Assembly: GCA_002435325.1 (NCBI GenBank)
Contig: DJMJ01000031.1
Location: 39,207-103,206 of the forward strand
DNA from: Nitrospira sp. UBA6493
GTDB lineage: Bacteria > Nitrospirota > Nitrospiria > Nitrospirales > Nitrospiraceae
DNA length: 64,000 nt
Direction: 5' to 3'
A model generated the notes under the pieces. That model was not told the DNA's origin. It made no database searches and saw nothing but the letters and a program-made list of their open reading frames with translations. Every line of letters begins with the position of its first letter. Within the stretch, counting starts at the first letter, position 1. Positions 42,181 to 51,568 of this stretch are shown here, in pieces. A program made the position numbers and the translations under genes.

Positions 42181-43740
42181 ATGAAACCATTGCCTGTTTG
42201 GTCCGCGCCGCTTCGTGACTGGCAGCACCGTGCCTGGTCGGCGGTTCAAACGCATACCAGACCGGATTTTCTCGCCATGGCGACCCCGGCGGCCGGGAAA
42301 ACTCGCTTCGCACTGCGCACCGCCCATGACTTGCTCGCGACACGCAGGGCCGTCCGCCTGTTAGTCGTCTGTCCGACTAATCATCTGCGCATGCAATGGT
42401 CCGAGGCCGCCAGCAAAATCGGGCTGCAGCTCGATCCGGCGTTGACCAACGATCAGTCTTGCGAAGCGGCCGATTTTCACGGCGCGGTTGTCACCTATCA
42501 ACAGGTGTGTCTGTCGCCAGACCTCTTTCAGCGTGCCTGCCGCAGCAAAAAGACCCTGGTGATTTTGGATGAGCTGCACCACGCAGGGGACGGCAAGTTG
42601 TGGGGAAAGGCGCTGCGCACGGCGTTCGACCAAGCCGTGTTCCGCTTGATTCTCTCCGGCACCCCCTTCCGATCGGACAATAATCCCATTCCGTTCATCC
42701 GCTACGAACAGAACGAGAGCCAGGCCGATTTTGCCTACGGTTATACCGAAGCCATTCGCGACAGCGTCTGCCGGCCCATCGTCTTTCCCAGCTATGAAGG
42801 GGAGCTGACCTGGCTATCGGATGGCCGCGAACATACCGCGACCTTTCAAGACGGATTGACTTTCGACCGGCAGCGGGAACGGCTGAAAACCGCGTTACTC
42901 CAGGAAAGCTGGCTGGGCCCGGTCATTACGGATGCCCATGCTCAACTGACGCGCCTGCGGAAAGAAGAACAGCCGGATGCGGGCGGATTGATTGTCGCGA
43001 TGGATCAAGACCACGCGCGCTGGGTGTCGGAACTGGTGGGCCGGATCACCGGGACCAAAGCGGTGGTGGCGGTGTCGGATGATCCAGCCGCCTCCCGCGT
43101 GATCGAAGCCTTTTCCGATCATAAGAAACAGCAGTGGCTAGTGGCGGTGAATATGGTCAGCGAAGGCGTGGACATTCCCCGGTTGCGGGTCGGGGTTTAC
43201 GGCACGAACGTGCTCACCGAGATGTATTTCCGGCAGGTCGTGGGCCGGTTTGTCCGGATGCAGGAGGGCTTTCCGAAGCCGCAACGGGCCTGGCTCTATC
43301 TCCCCAAGGATCCGATCCTGGTCCATTATGCCAGGCAGATCAAAGCCGAGCGCGATCATGTCCTGGAAGATCTCATGCCAGCCGGCCAGCGCGATCTCTT
43401 TGGCCGGGTCACCGTTTCCACCAACGAATATGTTCCGCTGACCGCCGTCGCGCGAATGGATACCTTGATCGGAGAAGATGAGCCCAAGAACGAGGAGGTC
43501 GGAATTGCGCCAGCCGAGCCGCCGGTATCGCTGCACGATCAGAAGCGCGAGTTGCGCGATTCACACCGGCTGCTGGTCGGAACGGTGGCGCGGATGAGCG
43601 GCATCGATCACAGGCGGTTGAATGCAGAATTGATTGCGCGCACGGGAAGCCGGGTCGATCAGGCGACGGTGGATCAATTGCAGAAGCGGATTCAACTCTT
43701 GGAGCGCTGGCGGGACCGCGGATACGACGGCAAGCGGTAG
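42181..43740 (+). CDS. Superfamily 2 DEAD/DEAH-type helicase downstream of topoisomerase VI
   Basis: A 519-residue helicase with motif I TPAAGKT (35-41), motif II DELHH (130-134), motif III SGTP (159-162), a C-terminal RecA domain with VNMVSEGVDIPRLRVGV and motif VI QVVGRFVRM. It resembles the XPB/SSL2-like and type III restriction-type helicases of prokaryotes. The last 100 residues are a helical extension without known motif. Same direction as top6BA, 99-bp gap; a joint function in DNA repair or defence is an inference from position only. The first recognisable part starts close to ATG 42181, supporting that start. Confidence 0.85.
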   Translation: MKPLPVWSAPLRDWQHRAWSAVQTHTRPDFLAMATPAAGKTRFALRTAHDLLATRRAVRLLVVCPTNHLRMQWSEAASKIGLQLDPALTNDQSCEAADFHGAVVTYQQVCLSPDLFQRACRSKKTLVILDELHHAGDGKLWGKALRTAFDQAVFRLILSGTPFRSDNNPIPFIRYEQNESQADFAYGYTEAIRDSVCRPIVFPSYEGELTWLSDGREHTATFQDGLTFDRQRERLKTALLQESWLGPVITDAHAQLTRLRKEEQPDAGGLIVAMDQDHARWVSELVGRITGTKAVVAVSDDPAASRVIEAFSDHKKQQWLVAVNMVSEGVDIPRLRVGVYGTNVLTEMYFRQVVGRFVRMQEGFPKPQRAWLYLPKDPILVHYARQIKAERDHVLEDLMPAGQRDLFGRVTVSTNEYVPLTAVARMDTLIGEDEPKNEEVGIAPAEPPVSLHDQKRELRDSHRLLVGTVARMSGIDHRRLNAELIARTGSRVDQATVDQLQKRIQLLERWRDRGYDGKR

Positions 43741-43808
43741 CCTTGCCAGAGTGCCGCAGGCTGCACCGGAACGCGTCCGTCCCGATGCAACCAACAGACG
43801 TTCGTGGT

Positions 43809-44033
43809 CTAGCTCGGCGGAAGCATCCAGTAACACCAGGCCAGAATGATCGGCGAAGCGACATACGTCGCGGTCTTCCCGAAGTAGTCGTAGACTCCGT
43901 AAATCAGGATGACGGCGATGATGAAGAAGTACAACATACCGATGCCACGATAGCTCGCGTTGTGTTCCGCGGCGAGCGCAAGAGTCGGAAGGCTGCCCAA
44001 GAGGCCGGCTGATACCATTGCCACTCGTTTCAT
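43809..44033 (-). CDS. Small membrane protein with signal peptide
   Basis: A 74-residue protein. An N-terminal signal-like segment ends near ALAAEHNAS, then one transmembrane helix (about residues 33-52) and a second short hydrophobic stretch (SPIILAWCYW). AAAGGAG lies upstream of ATG 44033, which is preferred to the longer frame from 44093. It is convergent with the helicase and not recognised as a family. Confidence 0.65.
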   Translation of the reverse strand: MKRVAMVSAGLLGSLPTLALAAEHNASYRGIGMLYFFIIAVILIYGVYDYFGKTATYVASPIILAWCYWMLPPS

Positions 44034-44424
44034 GAGAGGCTCCTTTGTGATGAGGGTGAGGGGACGGAAACAGGGTTGGTAGTGACACAACAACGCCCTC
44101 GTGGCGTCGCTCGGCTCGCCAGGAGGGCGTGAGTGTCTGATGATCGGAGGGATGGGAGTAAATCGGCCGAGCCTAGCAGGAGATCACGCGGTGCCTCTTT
44201 GTCTGAATGTGATATTCTATGCTGCGCCTTCTCCTGCGGGAAGTCAACGCCGGCGCCCTGTGCGTGATGCAGAGAGGGAGGTCCAGCGCTTCTTGCGCCG
44301 TCTTTTCAGCGGGTGCTAAGATCCGCCTATCGATGACGCTTGAGGTATCGGCGTTCCATGCGGGAAGCGGCCGGTATTTCCTCAACGGTCATATTGGTCT
44401 TAACCTGAATCTGGTGGAGCTCCG
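44034..44424. other. Intergenic region with a strong hairpin
   Basis: 391 bp between two divergent small genes. It holds the hairpin 44093-44130 (listed separately). A frame on the plus strand at 44219-44506 has an improbable composition and no ribosome site and was not accepted. Confidence 0.4.
44093..44130 (-). terminator. Long GC-rich hairpin before the 74-residue gene
   Basis: ACGCCCTC (44093-44100) pairs with GAGGGCGT (44123-44130). After a G-G mismatch, TGGCG (44102-44106) pairs with CGCCA (44117-44121), leaving a ten-base loop. On the minus strand it is followed by TTGTTGTG, a weak U tract, so it could terminate or attenuate transcription entering the small membrane protein gene. No gene lies directly upstream on that strand, which favours attenuation or a leader structure. 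Confidence 0.4.
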
Positions 44425-44688
44425 ATGCCAAGTATCCTGTTGCTCGTCTCGCCCAGTTGCGGAGCCTGCCCGTCGGCCAAGAGCCTTTGGAAACAGCTTC
44501 GCGTGAAGTACAGCTTTTCCTATCGCGAAGTGGATATTACGACAGAGGATGGGCGGAGTCTTGCCGATCGGCATTCGGTTCGGGCTGTCCCTGCCACGAT
44601 TATCGACGGACGGCTGACGTTTGTCGGCGTACCGAGCCGGGAGAGCGCGGAGAAGGCACTATTGCTCAAAATGAAGCCGCGCGAATAG
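44425..44688 (+). CDS. Thioredoxin/glutaredoxin-like small protein
   Basis: An 87-residue thioredoxin-fold protein with the redox motif CGAC (Cys12-Cys15 in SPSCGACPSAKSLW) and the conserved cis-proline loop VRAVPATIIDG. Such small proteins reduce disulfides or act as NrdH-like electron donors. The CGAC motif and missing glutathione-binding residues leave the subtype open. GGAG lies close before ATG 44425. It precedes the zinc-ribbon gene by 64 bp. Confidence 0.8.
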   Translation: MPSILLLVSPSCGACPSAKSLWKQLRVKYSFSYREVDITTEDGRSLADRHSVRAVPATIIDGRLTFVGVPSRESAEKALLLKMKPRE

Positions 44689-44752
44689 TTTGCAGGCTGT
44701 TTCCAATGTCTGCGGGACTCCGCAGAAGACCGATAGAGGAGTGGATGATTTT

Positions 44753-44911
44753 ATGGCTGACGATGACGATTTTGAATTGCCGGAACTGCCGTTCATAGAT
44801 AAAGGTCCGCCGCCGGACTGTCCGATCTGCGGCGATCCGATGAAATTTATCGATGGCGACTGGGCCTGCGTCGATTGCAACGGAGAGCTCCTCGGGCCGG
44901 AAACGGGCTAG
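44753..44911 (+). CDS. 52-residue zinc-ribbon protein
   Basis: An acidic N-terminus (MADDDDFELPELPFIDKG) is followed by one zinc ribbon with two Cys pairs: CPIC (about 24-27) and CVDC (about 39-42). No other domain is present. GAGGAG precedes ATG 44753 by 12 bases. Tiny zinc ribbons of this kind are common and mostly uncharacterised. Confidence 0.65.
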   Translation: MADDDDFELPELPFIDKGPPPDCPICGDPMKFIDGDWACVDCNGELLGPETG

Positions 44912-45017
44912 ACTCGTTACCGGTTCTGTGGCCCTCGTGATGCGCACCTCACAACCCATGCGCCAGTGGATGCCGTCCATGCGTTTCACGTTTCACGTCT
45001 CACGAAGCTCGAATTAG

Positions 45018-48000
45018 ATGCTTCGCGTCGTCACCGGTCCCTTCCATCCTCATCTTGAATCCGCCTTCATTGACCGGGTCCGTCTTGCCAAGCGCGATGA
45101 TCCCTTCGCGCCGCTCGCCGTCCTCGTGCCCTCGAAGCCTTTGCTCGACCGGCTAAGGCATGTGCTGGCGGTCGAACACCGGCTCTCGCTCATCAATATC
45201 CATTTCCTGACCTTTCACCAGCTTGCGCTGCGCCTGGCCGGCGAGGCTCGCGCAAACACACAGGCGGAGCCGCTGCGGGTGGTAGACGATCTGTTTTTCG
45301 AGCAACTGGTTCGCCACATCGTCCAAAGCCGGCTGTCCAGTCTGGCTCCGCTCCGCCACATCGGACATTCCTCCGGCACCTGGGGCGCTCTCTGGTCGAC
45401 CGTCCGCGACCTGAAGGATGCCGGGGTGGATCCAGCCGGCGCGCTGCACGGCCTCCGCGAGGGCTATTTCGATGAAGAAGACAAGGAATGGCTCCAGGCC
45501 CTCTTCTCATTGCACGCAGCGATACGGGAAGTCGGCACAACCCTGGCGGTCGGCACGCCGGACGATCTGGCGGAATCGCTGATTCCACATGTCGCCACCT
45601 CGCCGTTTCTGATGTCCTTGCGCCACACGTTCTACTACGGGTTTTACGATTTGACGCAGGTGCAGTTGTCGCTGTTCGAAGCGGTGAGCAAGGCGGTTCC
45701 CACGACGTTGTTTTTTCCGCGTGAGGAGGGGAGTCCGTCGGGATTCGCGCAGCGCTTTTTCGACCGCTACATTCATCCACGGGTGCCCCAGCCGGATGCG
45801 ATTATGATACTGCCGCCCCCTCCGAAGACGGCCACGCCCGGGCCTCTCACGGTATCCGTCCAGAGCGTCATCGGCGTGGAGGAGGAATTGGGCTCGGTCT
45901 GCCGCGCGATTCTGGATCTCGTGGAGACCAACGGTTATCGATTCGAGGAGATCGGCGTCGTCGCCCGCACGCTCGATCCCTATCGCACGCAGGTTCAGCC
46001 GGTGTTCGACCGGCATCGAGTCCCGTTGACCACCAACGCCGGACGCCCGTTGATCCAGGAACCGCTCTGCAAGGTGCTGCTCCAGTTGGCGGCTTTGCCG
46101 ATGACCGACTTCTACCGCACAACAATGCTCGATGTGGTGACCTCTCCGCTCTATGCCACATCGCTCATCGATGAAGCCAACGCATCCTATCGCCCGGAGC
46201 AATGGAAGCTCATCGCACAAGCCCTGCAGATCACGCGAGGCGTGGAAGAATGGACCAGGGTGGAGGAGGCTGTTCGTTCGATCATGGCATTGGAGAGCGG
46301 CGAAGAGGGCGATCGCGCCGTCGATGCTCTGGGGATCGCACCGGAAGTCATCGCCCTCTTCTGGCAGGTCCTATCTCAACTCCTGGCGGAATGCCAGGCG
46401 CTTCCGCAACGGGGAACGGTTGGGCAGTTGGTCGAGGCCTTTCGGCCATTCGTGCAGCAACGCCTTCGTCGCCCCGATGCTCCAGACAGGGCTGAGCCGG
46501 ACGAAGGGGCAGCACGGCTGGCGACAGTCTGGGAGGCCATCGATCATACCTGGGAACGGCTCACGGAGCTGGATGTGATCGGGGAGGAATTGACCTGGGC
46601 CGAGTTTGTCGAACTCGTGACCCATGCCATGGAGCGGACCCAGATTCCGTTGGAAACCACGGCGCATCAGGGCGTCATGATTCTGGATGTCATGGCGGCG
46701 CGCGGCCTGCCCTTCAAAGCGCTATTCGTACTGGGGCTGAATGAAAAAGTGTTTCCGCGCTATATCCGGGAAGATGCGTTTCTCCGCGACCGGCACCGGC
46801 GGGTCCTTGAGGCGACGCTCGGATTCAAGATCGATGAAAAGCTGGGCGGCTATGAAGAAGAGGCGCTGCTCTTTGCCCTGCTGTGCCGGTCGGCGAGCCA
46901 GCGTCTGTACCTCTCCTACCAACGGGCCGATGAGGCAGGGCGGATGCTGGCCCCCTCGCCCTATCTGACAGAGGCAACCAGCCGGTCTGGGCGGGACGAA
47001 CGGGCAGTCGATGTCATCCCTCGCAGACTGACCGACCGGGTGACGCAGCGGGCGGCCATACGACACTTCCTCGCTCCTTCAGAGCTTGCGCAGTGGATAG
47101 CCATCGACGGACAGGACCCCGCGAGCCTGCTCCGCGCCATGGGTTCCGATGCGGAGGCATTTGTTCATGCGGCAGAGGCCCAGGCCCGGATCGAAGACGA
47201 GACTCCAGCGCTCAATAATTTCGACGGCATCACCGGTCCGCTCGCAGCCCATTGGGCGCGGGTCGTGCGGCGCGGACTGGCCCCGACGCCGTTGGAGCGG
47301 TATGCCCGCTGTCCCTTCCAGTATTTTTCGGCCGATGTGCTGCGGTTGGAGCCGATTCGCCTGACGCTCTCGCAGGAACCGGATGCGGCCTTGCTCGGCA
47401 CGCTGTGTCATGCCGCCTTGCGCCGGTGCTATGAGCAACTGCTTCCCACCGGATGGCCGGCGGAGCCGGTGACGGACGACACGGTCGAATGGTGCATCCA
47501 TTCAGCCGTCGAAGAGGCGGCGAAGGACTGCGAAGCGCGGCAGCGGACCGGCCACTACCTGCTGTGGGAGCTGGCGAAGGAGCAGATTGTCGAACTCATC
47601 ACCGACGCCGTGGAGGCGGACCAAGCCGCCCAAGCCCAGGAGCCCTATAGTCCAATCGCGTTTGAAGTGGATGCGGACGGCACGCTGGACGATGTGATGA
47701 GCGGGGAGCAGGCCTCCCTCAAAATTCATGGGCGCGTCGATCGTATCGACCGGCATCGGATCACCGGGGCTATCCGGATCATCGATTATAAATTCAAGAC
47801 GGGGTCTGCCATGAAACCGGAAGACCGGAATCTGGTGCAGTCCGCCGTGCGTGGGTATCGGCTGCAACCGCCGCTCTATGCCCGGCTGAACATTCCGGAT
47901 CAGGCTCAGCCCAGCCAGGTCCAGTTCTTTTTCCTGGCGCCTCACTGGCCCGCGCTTATTGGGCGCTCCACCTTCGAGGCCGCCACCTGGTCGTCGGAGA

Positions 48001-48227
48001 TCGGCAGTCTGATCCATCAGACCATCAGCCTCCTGGTGAACGGCATTCATCAGGGGCGTTACTTCATTGAACCGGACAGCTATTGCGACACCTGCGAGTT
48101 TCGCGTCGTCTGCCGGCGGGAACATCAGCCGACCTGGTGGCGATCGTACCGATCGGACGAACCCAAAGCGCTCAAAGCCCTGCGCGCGCAACGGATCAAA
48201 GAGGAGTCACGTGGAACTGATTCCTGA
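45018..48227 (+). CDS. addB: AddB-like helicase-nuclease subunit
   Basis: The second subunit of an AddAB-type exonuclease that processes double-strand breaks for RecA. The 1069-residue protein has a UvrD-like but apparently inactive helicase fold; no N-terminal P-loop is seen (TGPFHPHLE stands in its place). The C-terminal PD-(D/E)XK nuclease contains IRIIDYKFKTG. An iron-sulfur staple is indicated by the Cys in YARCPFQYF and the final C..C.....C (CDTCEFRVVC). The addA start lies within its last 17 bases, indicating coupled synthesis. Name by gene order and domains; sequence identity to Bacillus AddB cannot be judged here. Confidence 0.88.
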   Translation: MLRVVTGPFHPHLESAFIDRVRLAKRDDPFAPLAVLVPSKPLLDRLRHVLAVEHRLSLINIHFLTFHQLALRLAGEARANTQAEPLRVVDDLFFEQLVRHIVQSRLSSLAPLRHIGHSSGTWGALWSTVRDLKDAGVDPAGALHGLREGYFDEEDKEWLQALFSLHAAIREVGTTLAVGTPDDLAESLIPHVATSPFLMSLRHTFYYGFYDLTQVQLSLFEAVSKAVPTTLFFPREEGSPSGFAQRFFDRYIHPRVPQPDAIMILPPPPKTATPGPLTVSVQSVIGVEEELGSVCRAILDLVETNGYRFEEIGVVARTLDPYRTQVQPVFDRHRVPLTTNAGRPLIQEPLCKVLLQLAALPMTDFYRTTMLDVVTSPLYATSLIDEANASYRPEQWKLIAQALQITRGVEEWTRVEEAVRSIMALESGEEGDRAVDALGIAPEVIALFWQVLSQLLAECQALPQRGTVGQLVEAFRPFVQQRLRRPDAPDRAEPDEGAARLATVWEAIDHTWERLTELDVIGEELTWAEFVELVTHAMERTQIPLETTAHQGVMILDVMAARGLPFKALFVLGLNEKVFPRYIREDAFLRDRHRRVLEATLGFKIDEKLGGYEEEALLFALLCRSASQRLYLSYQRADEAGRMLAPSPYLTEATSRSGRDERAVDVIPRRLTDRVTQRAAIRHFLAPSELAQWIAIDGQDPASLLRAMGSDAEAFVHAAEAQARIEDETPALNNFDGITGPLAAHWARVVRRGLAPTPLERYARCPFQYFSADVLRLEPIRLTLSQEPDAALLGTLCHAALRRCYEQLLPTGWPAEPVTDDTVEWCIHSAVEEAAKDCEARQRTGHYLLWELAKEQIVELITDAVEADQAAQAQEPYSPIAFEVDADGTLDDVMSGEQASLKIHGRVDRIDRHRITGAIRIIDYKFKTGSAMKPEDRNLVQSAVRGYRLQPPLYARLNIPDQAQPSQVQFFFLAPHWPALIGRSTFEAATWSSEIGSLIHQTISLLVNGIHQGRYFIEPDSYCDTCEFRVVCRREHQPTWWRSYRSDEPKALKALRAQRIKEESRGTDS

Positions 48228-51200
48228 TAGGCCGGCTCGTGAGGCGGCGGAAACGACATTTGACCGGAACGTGGTGGTCGTAGCGGGGGCTGGGACCGGC
48301 AAGACGACGCTGCTCGTCAACCGATTGGTGCATGCGCTGATCAAGGAGCCCAGGCCGGTCGCCATCAGGCAAATCGTGGCCTTGACCTTCACGAACAAGG
48401 CGGCGACGGAGATGAAGGTCCGCTTACGGGAACGGCTTGCAGTATTGGCGCATCCCGAGGCTCCTCCCGCCTCTGACGGCGGGGCCGTGTCGATGGAGGA
48501 CCTGCGCCAGCACTACGGCCTGTCAACGGACGAGGTCGCCTCCCGAGCCGCTGCCGCCTTGCGCGATCTGGAAAAGGCCCAGATCGGCACGCTGCACAGC
48601 TTTGCGGCCCATTTACTGCGGCTGCATCCGTTGGAGAGCGGTGTCGATCCGGCCTTTCAGGAAGACGATGGATCGCGGTTTGACGAGCATTTCACCGCCG
48701 CCTGGGAGGTCTGGCTCGATCGCGAGTTGAGCCGTCAGGGCGGCCATCATGAGAGCTGGCGTGGGCTGCTGGAGGCCACCACGATCGAGAGCTTGCGAAG
48801 CCTGACGAGGGCCTTGTGCAGCGAAATGGTCGAGCTGGATCAGCTTCGGCAGCAGGTCGAGACCTCACAGATAAGCCCGCTGGTGAAGCAATGGATCGGG
48901 CAATGCCGCGAGCGGGCGCAAGCGCTGCTCGATGAGCACGACCGGCCCAAACGGCGGAAGATCGAGCAGATGCTGGCCGCCACGGTGACCCTGCTGGATC
49001 TCGTGGCTCGAGAGGGGCCTGCCGCGATCCAGTCATTGCCACCGGAGGAACGCGACTGGCTAACCAAAGACCTTGGCAATGCCGTGGCCGGGTGGGAGAA
49101 GCCGGAGTTCTCCGAAGCGGCGACCCTTATTAAAACTGCTACACAACTGCTGCTGGTGAACCATCAATTCTTCAAGTATCTCTTGGAGTTGCTATCTCCA
49201 CTGATCCGCGAGATTCGTGCGTCTTTCGCCAAGCAGGGATGGGTCTCGTTCGATGGGCTGCTGGCCAACGCGCGCAGCCTGCTCCGTGACCATCCGGCGG
49301 TGCGGGAACGGATCAAGGGGGACTATCGCGCCGTCCTCGTCGATGAGTTCCAGGACACCGATCCCATTCAGTACGAAATCATCCTGGCCGTTTCTGAGCG
49401 GGAGGGGACTCATGCCCGTGACTGGCACGAAATGGCCCTCGAACCGGGCAAGTTGTTTATCGTCGGAGATCCCAAACAATCCATCTACGCCTTTCGCCGG
49501 GCCGACATCGAAGCCTTCGATCGCGTGCTCCAGAAAATTGAGGCCACGGGCGGGATGGTCCAGACTCTCACCACCAATTTTCGCAGCGATCCCGCCGTGC
49601 TCGAGCCGGTAAATGATGTGTTCGACCGCCTGTTTGAACGGAGGCCGCTGATTCAGCCGGCCAATGTCAGACTCGAGGTTCGTCCCCAGCGGCGGCCGTC
49701 TTTCTTGGATGCCGGAGTGCGGCTCCATGTGACGGCCCCGAGTGAAGAGGAAGAGGCGTTTGATTCCGCGCGAGCCACCAGGGCCGAAAGCGAAGGGCTC
49801 GCCCGCTGGATCAAAGAGGAGTTGGGCAGCCGTCCGAACCTCAGGGCCGGCCAGATCGCCTTGCTCTTCCGCAAACTCACGCAAGCCGATACCTATCTCG
49901 ATGCGCTGCGGCGGTATGGGATTCCCTATGTCATTGAAGGGGAGAAACACTTTTATCGGCGCCAGGAAGTCATCGACCTCGTCAATCTCCTCCGGGTGCT
50001 CGACCATCCGCATGACGGCGTGGCGCTGGCCGGTCTGCTGCGTTCCCCGCTGGGCGGCCTGAGCGACCGCGATCTCTACGATTTGCGACAGGCCGACTGT
50101 TTCAACTATCTGCAAGACAGCCGGCTGGCGAGCTGGAGCCATGCCTGCGCTGGTGCAGTCAGGCGGCTCTATGGCCATTTGGCCTGGCTGCATCGCGCGG
50201 TAGGGGCGCTGCCCCTCGGTGAGGCGGTGCAGCTTATCTTCAACCGGCTCCCGCTGCTCGAAATTGCCGGCGCCTCGCTGCATGGCGAACAGGCGGTGGC
50301 GAACCTCTTGAAGGTCAAGCAGACGGCAACCTCCCTGTCAGACCGGCCCCACCTCACCTTGAGCGGATTTGTGGATGTGATGGTGAGCCGGCTCGACGAC
50401 CAGCCGGACGAGGCGGAAAGCCCTCTGTCGGAAGAATCGTCCGATGCCGTCCAAGTCTTGACGATTCACAAGGCCAAGGGGCTGGAGTTTCCCGTCGTCA
50501 TCTTGCCGGGCCTCCATCAGGGCAGTGGGCGCGAACGGTTGGCGCCTCCCGTCACCTATGATTGGTCGAGCGGCACCTATGGCCTCTCGCTGGGCGAGCA
50601 GCAGACCTTCGGCTCCGTGCTGGTGCAAGAAAAGCTGAAGATGCGGGAAGAGGCGGAACGGCGGCGCGTGTTGTATGTCGGCATGACCAGGGCGAAGGAA
50701 GTGCTGCTGCTCTCCGGAGGCATCACGGCCCGGTCGGTTGGAGAAACGGTCTTGGGGCTTCTGCAGACCATTAGTGATAGTACGGTTGGCACTCAGACAC
50801 CGGATTTCTTACAGGTCGGCAAGAGCATGATCCCGCGTCGGGTGATCGAGGCGCCGGATCACAAGTGGCCTCGCCGGCCGCTGGCAAGCGTGTCAGGCAC
50901 CGTGCCGATCGATCCTGTCGCCATCGCAGCGCTCTGGCGCGAGCGGCAGGACCGCTGGGCTCAGGCCCGTGCCACGCCAACTCATCTGACCCCCACGACT
51001 ATGGGCGAGCGGCGTATCCCGCTTGTGTCCCGGTCAACCGCGGGCGGCCAGGAGCCTGAAGCGGGGCGGCTCGTCGGAATCGGCGCGCACCGTATTCTCG
51101 AACAGTGGGATTTTGCCGCGGACCCTGCCGGATTACTCGACCGGATTGCACCGACCATTCAGGGGATCATGACGCCGGAAGAGGAGAGCCTGGCGCACAC

Positions 51201-51546
51201 AGTCCAGGCCTCCTTGCGCGAACTCCTCACGGCGTTCGGCGCGTCCGACCTCTACGCGATGCTGCGCCGGGCCACGATCCTTGGCCGGGAAGTCCCGTTT
51301 GTCATGCCCTGGGGAGATGGGCAGGTGTTGGAGGGGGTGATCGACGTCCTCTATCGTCTTGACGGCCGGCTCTGGATTGCCGACTATAAAACCGATGCGG
51401 TGAATGCCGAGGACGCGCCGGAACAGGCCGAGCGGTACCGTACGCAAGCCATGCTGTATAAGACCGCCGTGGCGCAGAGTCTCGGCGTTCCATCGGTGTC
51501 GTGTCGGCTGCTGTTTCTACGCGCGGGAGTCGGCATCGATCTCTAA
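48211..51546 (+). CDS. addA: AddA-like ATP-dependent helicase-nuclease
   Basis: The motor subunit: a UvrD/RecB-type 3'-5' helicase with Walker A GAGTGKTT (26-33), Walker B LVDEFQDTDPIQ, the motif IV region FRSDPAVLEPV, motif V TIHKAKGLEFPVVILPG and motif VI RRVLYVGMTRAKE. A C-terminal PD-(D/E)XK nuclease follows (EGVIDVLYRLDGRLWIADYKTD). It has 1111 residues from GTG 48211, which follows GAGGAG by five bases; longer frames start inside addB. It probably loads RecA at broken ends together with AddB. Confidence 0.92.
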   Translation: MELIPDRPAREAAETTFDRNVVVVAGAGTGKTTLLVNRLVHALIKEPRPVAIRQIVALTFTNKAATEMKVRLRERLAVLAHPEAPPASDGGAVSMEDLRQHYGLSTDEVASRAAAALRDLEKAQIGTLHSFAAHLLRLHPLESGVDPAFQEDDGSRFDEHFTAAWEVWLDRELSRQGGHHESWRGLLEATTIESLRSLTRALCSEMVELDQLRQQVETSQISPLVKQWIGQCRERAQALLDEHDRPKRRKIEQMLAATVTLLDLVAREGPAAIQSLPPEERDWLTKDLGNAVAGWEKPEFSEAATLIKTATQLLLVNHQFFKYLLELLSPLIREIRASFAKQGWVSFDGLLANARSLLRDHPAVRERIKGDYRAVLVDEFQDTDPIQYEIILAVSEREGTHARDWHEMALEPGKLFIVGDPKQSIYAFRRADIEAFDRVLQKIEATGGMVQTLTTNFRSDPAVLEPVNDVFDRLFERRPLIQPANVRLEVRPQRRPSFLDAGVRLHVTAPSEEEEAFDSARATRAESEGLARWIKEELGSRPNLRAGQIALLFRKLTQADTYLDALRRYGIPYVIEGEKHFYRRQEVIDLVNLLRVLDHPHDGVALAGLLRSPLGGLSDRDLYDLRQADCFNYLQDSRLASWSHACAGAVRRLYGHLAWLHRAVGALPLGEAVQLIFNRLPLLEIAGASLHGEQAVANLLKVKQTATSLSDRPHLTLSGFVDVMVSRLDDQPDEAESPLSEESSDAVQVLTIHKAKGLEFPVVILPGLHQGSGRERLAPPVTYDWSSGTYGLSLGEQQTFGSVLVQEKLKMREEAERRRVLYVGMTRAKEVLLLSGGITARSVGETVLGLLQTISDSTVGTQTPDFLQVGKSMIPRRVIEAPDHKWPRRPLASVSGTVPIDPVAIAALWRERQDRWAQARATPTHLTPTTMGERRIPLVSRSTAGGQEPEAGRLVGIGAHRILEQWDFAADPAGLLDRIAPTIQGIMTPEEESLAHTVQASLRELLTAFGASDLYAMLRRATILGREVPFVMPWGDGQVLEGVIDVLYRLDGRLWIADYKTDAVNAEDAPEQAERYRTQAMLYKTAVAQSLGVPSVSCRLLFLRAGVGIDL

Positions 51547-51568
51547 CGGACACCGGATTTTAAGCACC

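Noticed and set aside
49192..50283. 363-residue minus-strand frame inside addA
   Set aside because: It lies antisense to helicase motifs of addA, has no ribosome site and no family resemblance.
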